A model generated the notes under the pieces. That model made no database searches, was not told the DNA's origin, and was given only the letters and a program-made list of their open reading frames with translations. Shown here one piece after another: positions 25,302 to 34,641 of a DNA stretch of 64,000 nucleotides. The stretch's first letter is position 1. Every line of letters begins with the position of its first letter. A program made the translations under genes and the position numbers. The stretch lies in NCBI RefSeq assembly GCF_009730915.1, contig NC_052474.1, positions 4,623,501 to 4,687,500 on the forward strand, given 5' to 3'. This DNA comes from Dioscorea cayenensis subsp. rotundata. Taxonomy: Eukaryota; Streptophyta; Magnoliopsida; Dioscoreales; Dioscoreaceae.

Positions 25302-26192
25302 ATGGGGTGCGTCTCCTCCTCGTTTCTTGAAGACGAGGAGAGAATAGTCCGGCCAGCACTTAGCCACCACATTGTGTCTCTCACCTCCACCACCTACGGT
25401 CTCCTCACCACTCTTGACCACTCAACAGTCCCTCCAACCCCTTCACCTCCCACTCCACCACCTCCACCTCCTCCAGTGCCACCATCTTTGCCCCATCTTC
25501 CACTCCGTCCAGAGCCAGAGATCATCAACTCATGGGAGCTCATGGCAGGCCTTGACTTCTCCACTCCTACTAACACCCCCATCCCTAGACGCCTTCCGAG
25601 CAAGCAACACACTCACACTCACTCTCACTCTCACTCTCGTTCTAACTCCCAGTCTCACCGAGCGCTGTTTGTCATGGATCAACCACTGAAGCTTGAGAAG
25701 AACGAGCACCCAGTGGTGCTCTATACAACCACGTTGCGTGGCGTGCGTAAGACTTTTGAGGATTGCAATGCGGTGCGCTCTGTCCTGCATGGGCTTGGAG
25801 TGGCAGTGAAGGAGAAGGACGTGTCAATGGACTTGGGATTTCTTGAGGAGCTGCGGAGGGTGATGAAGGGGAGGAATGATGGTTTTGTGGTGCCGAGGTT
25901 GTTTGTGAAAGGAAGGTATGTTGGTGGAGTTGAGGAGGTGATGAGGTTGCATGAAGAAGGAGGTCTAGCAAGGCTTGTGGAAGGGTTGCCCAAGGTGAAG
26001 GTTGGAGATGTTTGTGATGGATGTGGTGGGGTTCTGTTCTTGCCCTGCTTTCAGTGCAGCGGGAGCAGGAAGGTGGTTGTGGTGGTGGAGGTGGGGAAAG
26101 CTGGTGGTGGTGGTGGTGGTGGGAAGGAGAAGGTAGTCAGATGTCCTGAATGTAATGAGAATGGATTGGTTCTCTGTCCTATTTGTTCATAA
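25302..26192 (+). CDS. Glutaredoxin-like Cys-rich protein (GRX domain plus zinc-ribbon-like C-terminus)
   Basis: Single exon, 296 residues. The start MGCVSSS is chosen because it is an N-myristoylation signal shared by this plant family, although the frame stays open 141 codons further upstream through the CTT repeat. Residues 43-70 are proline-rich, 101-120 is a His/Thr/Ser run, 137-230 is a glutaredoxin-like fold (VVLYTTTLRGVRKTFEDC; cis-Pro in VVPRLFV; YVGGVEEV), and the C-terminus has four CxxC pairs (238/241, 249/252, 281/284, 292/295) as in DnaJ-type zinc ribbons. The usual glutaredoxin CPYC/CxxC active site is replaced by LRGV, as known for this group, so ordinary dithiol catalysis is unlikely; it may bind glutathione or act as a scaffold. 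Function of the group is not settled. Confidence 0.9.
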   Translation: MGCVSSSFLEDEERIVRPALSHHIVSLTSTTYGLLTTLDHSTVPPTPSPPTPPPPPPPVPPSLPHLPLRPEPEIINSWELMAGLDFSTPTNTPIPRRLPSKQHTHTHSHSHSRSNSQSHRALFVMDQPLKLEKNEHPVVLYTTTLRGVRKTFEDCNAVRSVLHGLGVAVKEKDVSMDLGFLEELRRVMKGRNDGFVVPRLFVKGRYVGGVEEVMRLHEEGGLARLVEGLPKVKVGDVCDGCGGVLFLPCFQCSGSRKVVVVVEVGKAGGGGGGGKEKVVRCPECNENGLVLCPICS

Positions 26193-26603
26193 GTTTTATT
26201 ACTGTCCAATGTTTAATCACTGCTTGTGAAAACAATACCTCTGCTGCATCTTCTGAATCTGAATGCTAAATTCTGTTCTTTGATGGTTGAGTTCCTGATT
26301 CTGTGTTCTTTGTGTTTTCTCATTTATGATTTTCAGTTTGAAATATTTAACCAGTTGCATCATGCACATGAGATTGCTGGATATTTATTACATTTTGATG
26401 TAGTGATTGTGACTTGTGAGGCACCCTGCCCATTGGATAGAGTCACAGTTTTGAAACTCATATTTGGTGAACTGTGAACATTAAATTAGGCGTCAAAGTT
26501 GGGTGTTATCTCATGCGTTGAGTTGACTTTTAATTTTTTTAATAGATACTCCATTTGTTATTTAATTGCATGACAAATAAAGTACCTAACGGAATTAATA
26601 ATA
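26193..26603. other. 3' flank of the glutaredoxin-like gene
   Basis: Expected 3' UTR and intergenic DNA. A chance frame at 26226-26477 starts inside the 3' UTR and matches nothing. No other feature seen. Confidence 0.5.
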
Positions 26604-27077
26604 CTCTCTCCCTTTCCTATTAATTGTCATATTTAAACAATTGTCTTTCCAAATTATTTATTATCTTTAAAAATTGGGAAGTTATTCCTATTATTCTTCC
26701 AAGTTTCACACTTGATAAAAAAAAACTTTGGGTATTTGTGTAATTTTAAAAGATCTTTCATTTTTATAACATGAAAAACTAAAATATTAAATATAAAAAA
26801 TAAATATTAAACAAAAAAATAACATATTAAGTGAAAATTTACTTAATTTCACTAAGAGCGTAATGTTAAATGAAAATATATTTAATAAACAGAAGTTATA
26901 TTTTGTAAGCAGACAAAATTGGATATAAATATTATTTTTTAAAAAATTCTATTTTTATTTTTAAAAAGAGATGTGCATATTAATAGGAGTTAAAAACTCT
27001 AATAAAAATAAAAATATTTTATCATATTTTTTTTTTTAATTTCAAAAGTGCATATGTGTGAAATAAAACGAAAGAAG
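26604..27077. mobile_element. Stowaway-like MITE (Tc1/mariner group)
   Basis: The left end reads CTCTCTCCCTTTCCTATTAATTGTCATATT after a TA (quoted in parts), close to the plant Stowaway end CTCCCTCCGTTCC...TTGTCATATTT. The right end ...AACGAAAGAAG is followed by TA. The inside is AT-rich and non-coding. The ends have diverged, so this is an old copy and its right end is less certain. Confidence 0.5.
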
Positions 27078-27289
27078 TAGTCAATAAGGTACACGATGCA
27101 TGCCAAGTGTATTAATCAAAAACTTAAATTATGCAATTTGTTTTTCTACGATCTTGTTTGAATTGACTTTTAAAAAAACCAGAGATACTCTTGGAAAACA
27201 CTGTATAACTTAAACAGTCTAGTTGTGATGACCTTTTAAGCATCATAAGGTATTCTCCCACATGGGGGTGCTCGAACACACACATATTT

Positions 27290-27615
27290 TTAAGAAAATA
27301 AATTACAGAGTTGTTATTTATTAAAGAAAACAGAGGTACAGAGAATGGCAAGAGCCCAGGACAGTAAACAACTAAACATTCACACAGATAAGCTAAAAAC
27401 AGAAGGGCAAATAGTGATAGAAGATTAGAAACGATAACAATTACTCTTAACACACTTCATCAACCATCTAGGAAGATCCTTACATTGATGAAAGAGAGAT
27501 ATTATGACTAGTTCGCCCATGGGTTGCAAGTTTATCAGATAAAATATTCCATTCGCGAGGGATGACTTCAATACAAAGATCGCTGATATTGTAAAACCTT
27601 AACAGATTTGCAACT
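27290..27615 (-). mobile_element. LINE remnant: RNase H-like 3' end
   Basis: On the minus strand the text reads IEVIPREWNILSDKLATHGR and continues SLFHQCKDLPRWLMKC (or close), the C-terminal motif of the RNase H-like domain found at the end of plant LINEs. A 3' UTR with an A-rich end follows toward 27290. Only the terminal part is present and no TSD was found. A decayed host RVT_3 gene is the alternative. Confidence 0.5.
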
Positions 27616-28161
27616 CTTTGGCTCATCCTCCAATCATCGACTCTTTGGCTCAAACACCTTAATCTAGACCAAATTGGGTGCTACTAAGATGCCATTCATC
27701 TCATAAAAGGTGCATCAAGTAGGGCTCTCAGTACCTTAGTTTAGGAGGGTGCCTAGAGTGCCATTAAGGTACGACTCCTCTCATGCTAAGTACCACCAGG
27801 CGCTCCAGTGTATGACCCATAGAGTGTAAGTAGGGTGTTATCCTGCATACGCTGGGGACTCGACAACTATCTTTACCATTTAGGGTACTATGAGAGTTTT
27901 ACTTGTCACACAATATAATTCTTCCACCTTGGACTAGTGTCCGTAGATGCTATTAGGTTGTGAGTCTTGTGACCCTTCTCACATTGGATACAAAGATACA
28001 TAATACAACATCAATGTAATATTTATACAAATGTTATATTTGTGATGTAGAATTTTAACAACTACAATAGATACATAATGCAACATGTATATTTGAGGCA
28101 TATCGTAATATTTGTATGAGAGAATGTACAAATATCTATATGAGATTTGTTGGAATGTTTA
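27616..28161. other. Intergenic DNA of unknown origin
   Basis: A patch with mixed composition and no open frame (27620-27930) contains related phrases such as GGGTGCTACTAAGATGCCAT, GTGCCTAGAGTGCCATTAAG and TAAGTACCACCAGGCGCTCC. It may be part of a longer decayed repeat. I do not recognise it. Confidence 0.35.
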
Positions 28162-28169
28162 GCTCAGTT

Positions 28170-28424
28170 TTTTTTTTGTTTTTTTGTTTTTTTGTTTTTT
28201 GGGGGAAGAGGAGCTGGGCGAACCCACTAGAGACTCAGGGACGTGCATAAGCCTCGGTGAAATAAGTGGGGATGAGGCCGCGCTCACGTGGGCGCTTGAA
28301 TCACCCATACACAACCACTATTTACAACTTCCAGAAATGTGCCCTCAGCCGAGAATCGAACTCTCACCACTCGATGAGAGCTCTATTGATGACCCGTGTA
28401 CCAATAGACCCGAAAGTCATTGGC
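28170..28424 (-). mobile_element. tRNA-derived SINE with 8-bp TSD
   Basis: Direct repeats GCTCAGTT lie at 28162-28169 and 28425-28432. On the minus strand the head carries A-box-like TGGTACACGGG and a B-box-like GAGTTCGATTCTC (consensus GGTTCGANNCC), the internal RNA polymerase III promoter of tRNA-derived SINEs. The tail is A-rich with regular C interruptions (plus-strand TTTTTTTG units, 28170-28200). It has no coding capacity. A related copy sits at 32570-32801. Confidence 0.8.
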
Positions 28425-28674
28425 GCTCAGTTAAAAAAATGTGAACAAGCTTGTATAGAATTAGTTTCAATTGTCTATGAAGGTACTATGGTCAACCCTA
28501 AGAGAAGAGATATGATATAACTCACAAGGGAAGGAATGAGCTAACAAAGTTTGGTGATTACATCTCGCCAGTTGTAATGAAGAATTTCTTGAACTACAAA
28601 CTGGTCACTATTTCAGAATATTTCATATAACATGTTAGATCTTTAGCCCCTTTTTCTCATTTCATGGTTATAGA

Positions 28675-29248
28675 TAGGGGTGGCAAAACGGGTTAGCGGG
28701 TTGTGTTCGTGTCGGGTTGACCTGTGAATCTGACACGTTTAACCCTGACACGAACACGACACGATTATTAAACGAATAATTTTTTAGAACACGAACACGA
28801 CACGTCTAAAACTCGTAGCGACACGACACGACACGTTTAACACGTTTAAATCTTAAATAGGTCAATACGACCTGTTTATCTGTTTAAAACACGACACGTT
28901 TAACACGCCACACGACACGACACGCGACACGAATTTTTAATCAAAACATTTTTTTAAAAATCCAAACTAAAATTAAACATAAAATACTTACACATCATAT
29001 TTACCGTGAGAATAATTCAATTAATTTATCAAGTTTACTATCAGACATATTTACCTATTCATATTAAACGGGTTAACCGTGTCATATACGTGTCAACCCG
29101 TTTATTACACGAACCCGCTTAATTTAGGCGTGTCATAAACCGGTCGACCCGTTTATGACACTAACCTGTTTAACCCAAACCCAAACCCTCCTAAGATCGT
29201 GTCGTGTCGTGTCCTGTAAACGTGTCGTGTCAAAAATTGCCACCCCTA
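28675..29248. mobile_element. hAT-type MITE, 574 bp, TIR TAGGGGTGGCAA, 8-bp TSD
   Basis: Exact terminal inverted repeats TAGGGGTGGCAA and TTGCCACCCCTA, bounded by exact 8-bp direct repeats GTTATAGA at 28667-28674 and 29249-29256. An 8-bp duplication and TIRs of this form indicate the hAT superfamily. There is no transposase frame, so it is non-autonomous. Its two arms are packed with ACACGAC / GTCGTGT words in opposite orientation (for example 28740-28930 against 29195-29235), giving large potential for hairpin formation. Confidence 0.9.
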
Positions 29249-29256
29249 GTTATAGA

Positions 29257-30734
29257 GTTTGAAGGTGGATGTGCATCTCTCAGCGGAACTTACTCAAGAT
29301 CATTTGTTGTATCAAGTATAAAGTAGAAGATATATCTTTCAATTCTCTAGATAGGAAAGACCTCAATTAGTTTCAAAATCATTTGTATACACTTGATTAT
29401 CAAGTGGACACACAATAATAACACACAAGTTACAAGTTACAGATCATAGAGATGCAACAGTAATGTAGTAGCAATCATATGGGAATAAGATAGCAATGTT
29501 GAAGGTTATACATTTTTCTTGGAAGAATTCATCCTTAATTTTTACATTCCACCGTCTTTTGGCGTTGGTTTTTCTTCTTAGTGACAACTATGGTGTAAGG
29601 GGATTTCTTCGCTAGGCTCTTTGATTGTTTAGTTACTGATCTTGGTGTTTTCTTTGGTGAAGCCGCCACATCTCCAATGGAATTAGTGGTGAGCTACAAG
29701 ATTGGACATATTAGCCTAATTTCTCAATTACTACAGCAAATTCCCCCAAAATTCTCATGATTAAAATTGCACCACACATATTGAGGGGCAAGCTTTCTAG
29801 TTGAGCCAAACAAAATTCGGGTCACCATAAACAAGCAAAAATGAGTTTGTTAGAGGAGAAGGTGTCTACCAAACAAACAATTGAAGATGTTGGTTGCAAG
29901 AAGATGTCTCCATAAAACTTCATGTTTTTCTCTTAATGTTCCTTAATTTTCTTTTCTTTCGTTTGTTTGTTAGTCTATAACTTTTCTCGAAATTTCTGTC
30001 TTTTCAATTCCTCTTCTGTGTAATGATCCAAATGTTCAATTACTAAGGATTGATTATAAGGCTATATAAGCAGACCAATGGCAAGAATCGGTTCTCCCAA
30101 ACGGCATTTTCTCATAAAGCAGGCAACCAACTCATGTTATGGGATTGGATCTTGATTTGTTTCCCTTCATTTGCTGTGATAAGACAGAGCAGCTACGCCA
30201 ACCAAACCATTGATATGATGTTGTAAAATGCTTCTAAAGAAGTGAAACTTGACATGTTGGAAATACTGTCGCCTATAACAATCGCAATTCATTCAATTCC
30301 AAGGTCATGAGATGATAGATGCAGTCCTAGCTCTTTCATTGCCAACCATCTCAATTGCAGAGGATATTAAATTTAATTAATGAAACTTCAATTGGCATGC
30401 AAATATACAATCTTATTAAAGAAATAAATTCCCTGAAAACTCTGAGAAATTCAAGATTGCAACAAATTGATGAACTTTTCATCAATGGAAACAGAAATAC
30501 AAACAGGACATGGCATTGCTTCCAGGAATAAAGAAGCAACTGATCAATTCACAGTCCTCAACAACTATTATACAGCTCTCCATCTTATCTGAACCATTAT
30601 CCATTACAGATAACAAAATATACCCTTTCTTTTTTCTTGTACAATGAACAAGCAAGAAGGAAGAAGAAGAAGAAGAAGAAAGTGGAAGAGGAAACTCTCT
30701 TATGTAAAACTGTAGAGAAACAGAGAGCAAAAGA
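29257..30734. other. Intergenic DNA with one exon-like patch
   Basis: Mostly mixed AT-rich sequence. Apart from the exon-like patch at 29535-29693 (separate entry) no coding region is recognised. The stretch 30350-30734 should contain the 3' UTR of the minus-strand gene at 30735-31697; a GAA repeat lies near 30656-30682. Confidence 0.45.
29535..29693 (-). pseudogene. Possible Lys-rich terminal exon of an unknown gene
   Basis: On the minus strand a run of 52 codons to a stop follows a good splice acceptor (CTTGTAG). It reads TTNSIGDVAASPKKTPRSVT, then KQSKSLAKKSPYTIVVTKKK and QRQKTVECKN. The basic, Ser/Thr-Pro composition looks like a nuclear protein tail. I found no convincing upstream exons, so it is either the relic of a gene, part of a decayed element, or chance. 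Function unknown. Confidence 0.2.
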
Positions 30735-31697
30735 TCACATAACTAAATGATCAGTGGATCCAACAATGGAGATGCCAACAGGGTTCTTGGTCTGTCTCAT
30801 AAGAATCCTAAGCTGTGCCTTCTGACACTCCAGATTGAAACCAACATGGCCACTTTTTCCATCCTTCCCAGCAGATATTGTTCCATTACTGGCTTTGCCC
30901 TTCATCACCTTGGGGAACTCCACAAACCCTTTGATCCCTCTCTTAATATGTGGGTTCTCTACTTCCCTTCTCTGATGACCGACTCCATCAATGGCAACAG
31001 CAGTTGGAGTTCCAGGTGCTGCTGGTTCCAATGTCTTGCTAACAGACCCACGACCACCACCACCCAACTTCTGTAGCTTCTCCTCCATAATGATCTTAGC
31101 CTCATTGAGCTTCATCTGGACTCGCTCCTCTCTCCAAACCTCAGCAACTCGAAGCATCCTTCTCTCCTCCTCCAACTCCTCCACCTTCTTATTAACCTCT
31201 TGTTGAAGTTTAGCACGAAGGCACTCAGCCTCTTCTCTGGCCTTACGCTCCTCAGCCAAGTCTCGTGCCAGCGCGCCGTTTAATGACTCGACACGCTTGC
31301 GCATCCTCCGCTCAAACTCGAGCTCCACTTGAAGCTCTTCAATGCGGGCATGTGCAAGCTGGAGCAAGTGAGGAGGGGAGTCTTCTCCACAAGCCATGGG
31401 AGTGATGGAGGGATGAGTGGGGGATTCATGGGGGTTGGTTGAAGGTGAGTAGGAGTGGGAGTAATGAGGATTGTCATAAAGCTTCCAGCTTGGCAATGGG
31501 GGCTCCAGGGGCAGCGTGAGCATCATCTTCTCCTTCATAGCCATAGCCATAGCCATAGGCATAGGTGGTGGTGGTGGTGGTGGTGGTACAGGTCCTCTAG
31601 ATTTATTTCTTTTTCTTTTTTGTGGTTTCTTTTGAGATTCAGATGCTTGAATGGTCGTCTTTGCTGGAGATGAGAGAGAGGAATGCAAGGGACCCAT
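30735..31697 (-). CDS. BRANCHLESS TRICHOME-like coiled-coil protein
   Basis: Single exon of 320 residues. In order: a Lys/Arg-rich patch (23-34, possible nuclear signal), a proline run (37-47) followed by an alternating Met-Ala stretch, a long charged coiled coil at about 112-212 (RIEELQVELEFERRMRKRVE; EERRMLRVAEVWREERVQMK), then NPHIKRGIKGFVEFPKV (248-264) and LECQKAQLRILMRQ near the end. The WREERVQMK and RGIKGFVEFP blocks mark the plant family of Arabidopsis BRANCHLESS TRICHOME, a protein linked to trichome branching through cytoskeleton partners. Plants have several relatives, so orthology to BLT itself is not claimed. The start is the first ATG of the frame. The upstream DNA holds CTT, ATC and ATA microsatellites. 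Confidence 0.85.
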   Translation of the reverse strand: MGPLHSSLSSPAKTTIQASESQKKPQKRKRNKSRGPVPPPPPPPPMPMAMAMAMKEKMMLTLPLEPPLPSWKLYDNPHYSHSYSPSTNPHESPTHPSITPMACGEDSPPHLLQLAHARIEELQVELEFERRMRKRVESLNGALARDLAEERKAREEAECLRAKLQQEVNKKVEELEEERRMLRVAEVWREERVQMKLNEAKIIMEEKLQKLGGGGRGSVSKTLEPAAPGTPTAVAIDGVGHQRREVENPHIKRGIKGFVEFPKVMKGKASNGTISAGKDGKSGHVGFNLECQKAQLRILMRQTKNPVGISIVGSTDHLVM

Positions 31698-31739
31698 TCA
31701 CGAGAGCAAGCATTAACGAGCCTGGTGGTGGTATAAAGC

Positions 31740-31905
31740 AAAAGCTGACCGTAAGAAGACTGAAGAAGATAGTTCTCTTCTCATCCTCATCATCATCTTC
31801 ATCTTCTTTATCATTGCCGTCCTGCTTCTTCTCTTCCTGCAGGCTCTTTTTTTTTTTTTTCTTCTTCTTCTTTTAATAATAATAATAATAATAATAATAA
31901 TGTTT
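31740..31905. repeat. Microsatellite cluster upstream of the BLT-like gene
   Basis: Adjacent TCATC/TCT repeats (31778-31815), a poly(T) with CTT units (31847-31873) and about nine ATA units (31876-31902). They lie 50-200 bp upstream of the minus-strand start codon and so probably in its 5' leader or core promoter. Confidence 0.75.
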
Positions 31906-32121
31906 ATTTGGATTGTGAGTCCCTTGCTTTCAGCGTGATCTCTTGGAAGTCAGTGTTTCAAATGTACTGGAGAACTCTTGCTGGATTGTGAAGGGTTGTG
32001 TTTGGCGTTTTGGGGTAAACTGCACAGGCTGGACAACTTCCTGAACAAGTATCAGGCTATTTGCCATGGACAAGTGCTTTGTGTACTTGTGCTAGTATTT
32101 CGTTTGGCCGTAAACAATTTA

Positions 32122-32390
32122 CTCCCTCCGGTTTTTTTTTTATCTGTCATGAGTAACCAAATCTCATATATCAATAAATTTAATTATTTTATAAATTTTA
32201 ATAAAATGTTTGTTATTTTTCCAAAATTATCTTAATTTATATATTTACATTTCTCTCTGATATTTAATTTCAAAAAGAGAATTGAATAGAGTATGGTAGT
32301 TTTGAAAAAAATAATAAATACTTCTTGATATTAAAAAATTACAAATAAAAAGGAACATGGGTTTATGACAGATAAAAAAAACGGACGGAA
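32122..32390. mobile_element. Stowaway MITE, 269 bp, TA target site
   Basis: The left end CTCCCTCCGG and T-run then ATCTGTCATGAG are mirrored at the right by TTATGACAGAT, an A-run and CGGACGGAA. The inverted repeats are about 30 bp, and TA stands on both outer sides (32120-32121 and 32391-32392). CTCCCTCCG is the hallmark plant Stowaway (Tc1/mariner) terminus. Non-coding, AT-rich interior. It sits about 420 bp upstream of the BLT-like start. Confidence 0.88.
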
Positions 32391-32569
32391 TAGGTTTTAG
32401 ATGTAAATAATTCATGAACAAAAATTTTAATGGTTACTCTTAGAAAAGATTTTTTTGAGAAACATACCATGTTTTGATATTAATCAAGCAGGGCGTTCAA
32501 TTGCTCATTATGTATTTTAGTTTTTTTTCAGCAAAACAAATTTATCCATTAACATCAAGTTATGTGATT

Positions 32570-32801
32570 TTTTTTTTTTGTCGTAGTCAATATAAGCAGC
32601 AAAGCCACTAAAAAAAATAGATATATGTACAAATTTTGATGGAGTAAGTGGAGACAAAGTTCGTGCACATGTAGTGCTGAGACTATTCACACATAATCAC
32701 TACTCACATTTTCAGAAATATGCCCTCATTGATTCAAAATCTCGCCACTTATAAAAAATTTTAACAGGGACCAGATATCAATAGACGAATCAATGGATGG
32801 T
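32570..32801 (-). mobile_element. Older SINE copy with 10-bp TSD
   Basis: Exact direct repeats TTATGTGATT at 32560-32569 and 32802-32811. The interior aligns by eye with the SINE at 28170-28424: TTTTCAGAAATATGCCCTCA here against CTTCCAGAAATGTGCCCTCA there, then the diverged B-box region and CAGATATCAATAGACGAATC. A poly(T) at 32570-32579 is the tail of a minus-strand copy. More diverged than its relative, so probably older, though its TSD is intact. Confidence 0.75.
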
Positions 32802-32811
32802 TTATGTGATT

Positions 32812-34017
32812 ATTATTGAGTTAGACACATGACATTATGTAATGTCCTAAAATAATTTGTTTGTGTAAGCTACATGTGAGAGTAGGCATTGCATCAATAG
32901 TTTTAAGAAGAACATATCGGGGGAGCTAATTTTAGGATAATTTGGGGGAAGTGGGAAGAAATGGTCTGATTTTCCCCCACTTCTGATGTTCATTTGTGCT
33001 ATTTTTATTAAAGTGGGAGGAAATTGGTTAATTTATAAAAACTCACTTTCTTTATTTTCAAAGTTTTTTTTTTTAACTCATAAAAATTTTACCCAACACA
33101 TAAATTCTCCAGTTTTATTCTTATTTTATGATAAATGAATACCAAAAGTACTGAAAGTAATATCACTTCCCCCACTTCTCCACTTCAGATTATTTCCCCA
33201 AAATAAACGCCTTGTCTGTTTTCTTCTTATTATTTAAGAAATAAGATTTTGTTTATTTACTATGATAAGAGATATGGAAATTAACCGTGACAACATAACG
33301 ATCAGAACCCAATAATTGGCATTTTGGAATTTGTGATGTCCGGTGTGATGAAAAAAACAAAGGAAAACTGTTGGGAGGTTGAGCAGAGATGCATTTAGGA
33401 CTAGTGAATGGACCAGTCTAATGTTTTTTATGGTCTTTAATTTTAAACATGACTGGTTTACAGGCTTAGTTCGAGTCATGTATAATGTTGGAATAAACGA
33501 GAAGAAACTATTATTTAATTTTTAATTAAAAAATACATTTCCTTAATAAATGGAACTGTTTGACCTGATTTATATACAAATCACCTTGAGTTGAAATTAA
33601 ACAAGAAGATATTAATCCATTTAGCTTGTATACTAGTCATATTCAAGAGTCATTTTATAAGAGTCAAACAATTTTAAAAGGTATCATAATGTGTTAATTT
33701 ACAATGAATCGTGAGTTTCTACTTTGATGTTATTGTTATTATATAAATGATCTGTTGGTCAAGTTATTTATTATTATTTTACTAAATTCATGAACGCAGT
33801 ATGCTAAGTGTGTTAAATAAATTTAATAAATCATCAATCCTGCTCATTCTTGTTTATGAACTGGGTGAGGTTGCCTGGATATTAATATGTTCTGTTGATA
33901 AGATTAGTAGTTTTTTAATATGACTAAATGATTAGTGGGTTTAAATGTTGAATTAGTAGTTGCCCAATATAGTATTCGGCAATGTCATTGTAGGAAAAAA
34001 AACTCATTTTTTTAATT
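32812..34017. other. Intergenic DNA, possible decayed element
   Basis: At about 32925-33000 the text GGATAATTTGGGGGAAGTGGG faces, in inverted order, CCCACTTCTCCACTTCAGATTATTTCCCC at about 33165-33200 (quoted in parts), so an old inverted-repeat element is likely. No TSD was found. The remainder is AT-rich without a gene. Confidence 0.4.
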
Positions 34018-34025
34018 AGAATAAC

Positions 34026-34633
34026 CAGTGGAGGACCTAGGAATTTAGTTCATTCCGGGCTTAAATAAAAGTTAGTATTCTCATATTCATCACCTTTTAA
34101 TTTTCCGGCATTTTTAGCCCAACCATGACCTCTCCTCAGTCCAACCACGACCAGTGGCAAAACCAAAACTCATTGGTAAAGGGGTTAAAGTCAACTACTA
34201 TATATTGTGAGGGATGTTTTGAACAATTTTTCAAACTTTATTAAAACTTAAAAAAAATTAGTAATTTTTAAATAAGAAAATTTTTTCAATGCCACATTAT
34301 TAATTTAATTTTTTCTTGATTATTAAAAAAAACATAAAGTTTAGATCATTATTTTTGTTATATAATTTTTAAAATTTCCACAATTTTTTAAAAGAAAAAC
34401 CTTGTTTTTAATTACTAAAATTCTTAAAAACTTACAATTGCAAACTCTAGAATTTGAACCATGATGGGCTCCTATCATTCAACTCCCACAAACCACTCAA
34501 GCACACACCCATTACATATTAGCTAAACACAAACAAAATATTATTAAACATTAATATTCATATAAAAAATATTATTGGACACGGTTCTTCTAAAGTTTTT
34601 CGGCCGGCTGGCCCCCATGTGGGTCCGCCCCTG
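34026..34633. mobile_element. hAT-type element, 608 bp, 8-bp TSD
   Basis: The left end CAGTGGAGGACC and the right end, read inverted, CAGGGGCGGACC form an imperfect 12-bp TIR with the CAG start usual for hAT elements. They are bounded by exact 8-bp direct repeats AGAATAAC at 34018-34025 and 34634-34641. There is no transposase frame. A second left-end-like CAGTGGCAAAACC at about 34152 suggests an internal rearrangement or a nested relative. Confidence 0.82.
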
Positions 34634-34641
34634 AGAATAAC

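Noticed and set aside
27620-28160. tRNA gene or CRISPR-like array
   Set aside because: No cloverleaf could be drawn here or elsewhere in the window, and repeated words are irregular in spacing and sequence.
32925-33205. Inverted-repeat element (GGGGGAAGTGGG against CCCACTTC...CCCC)
   Set aside because: The inverted text is imperfect, ends are undefined and no TSD was found, so I mention it only under the intergenic entry.
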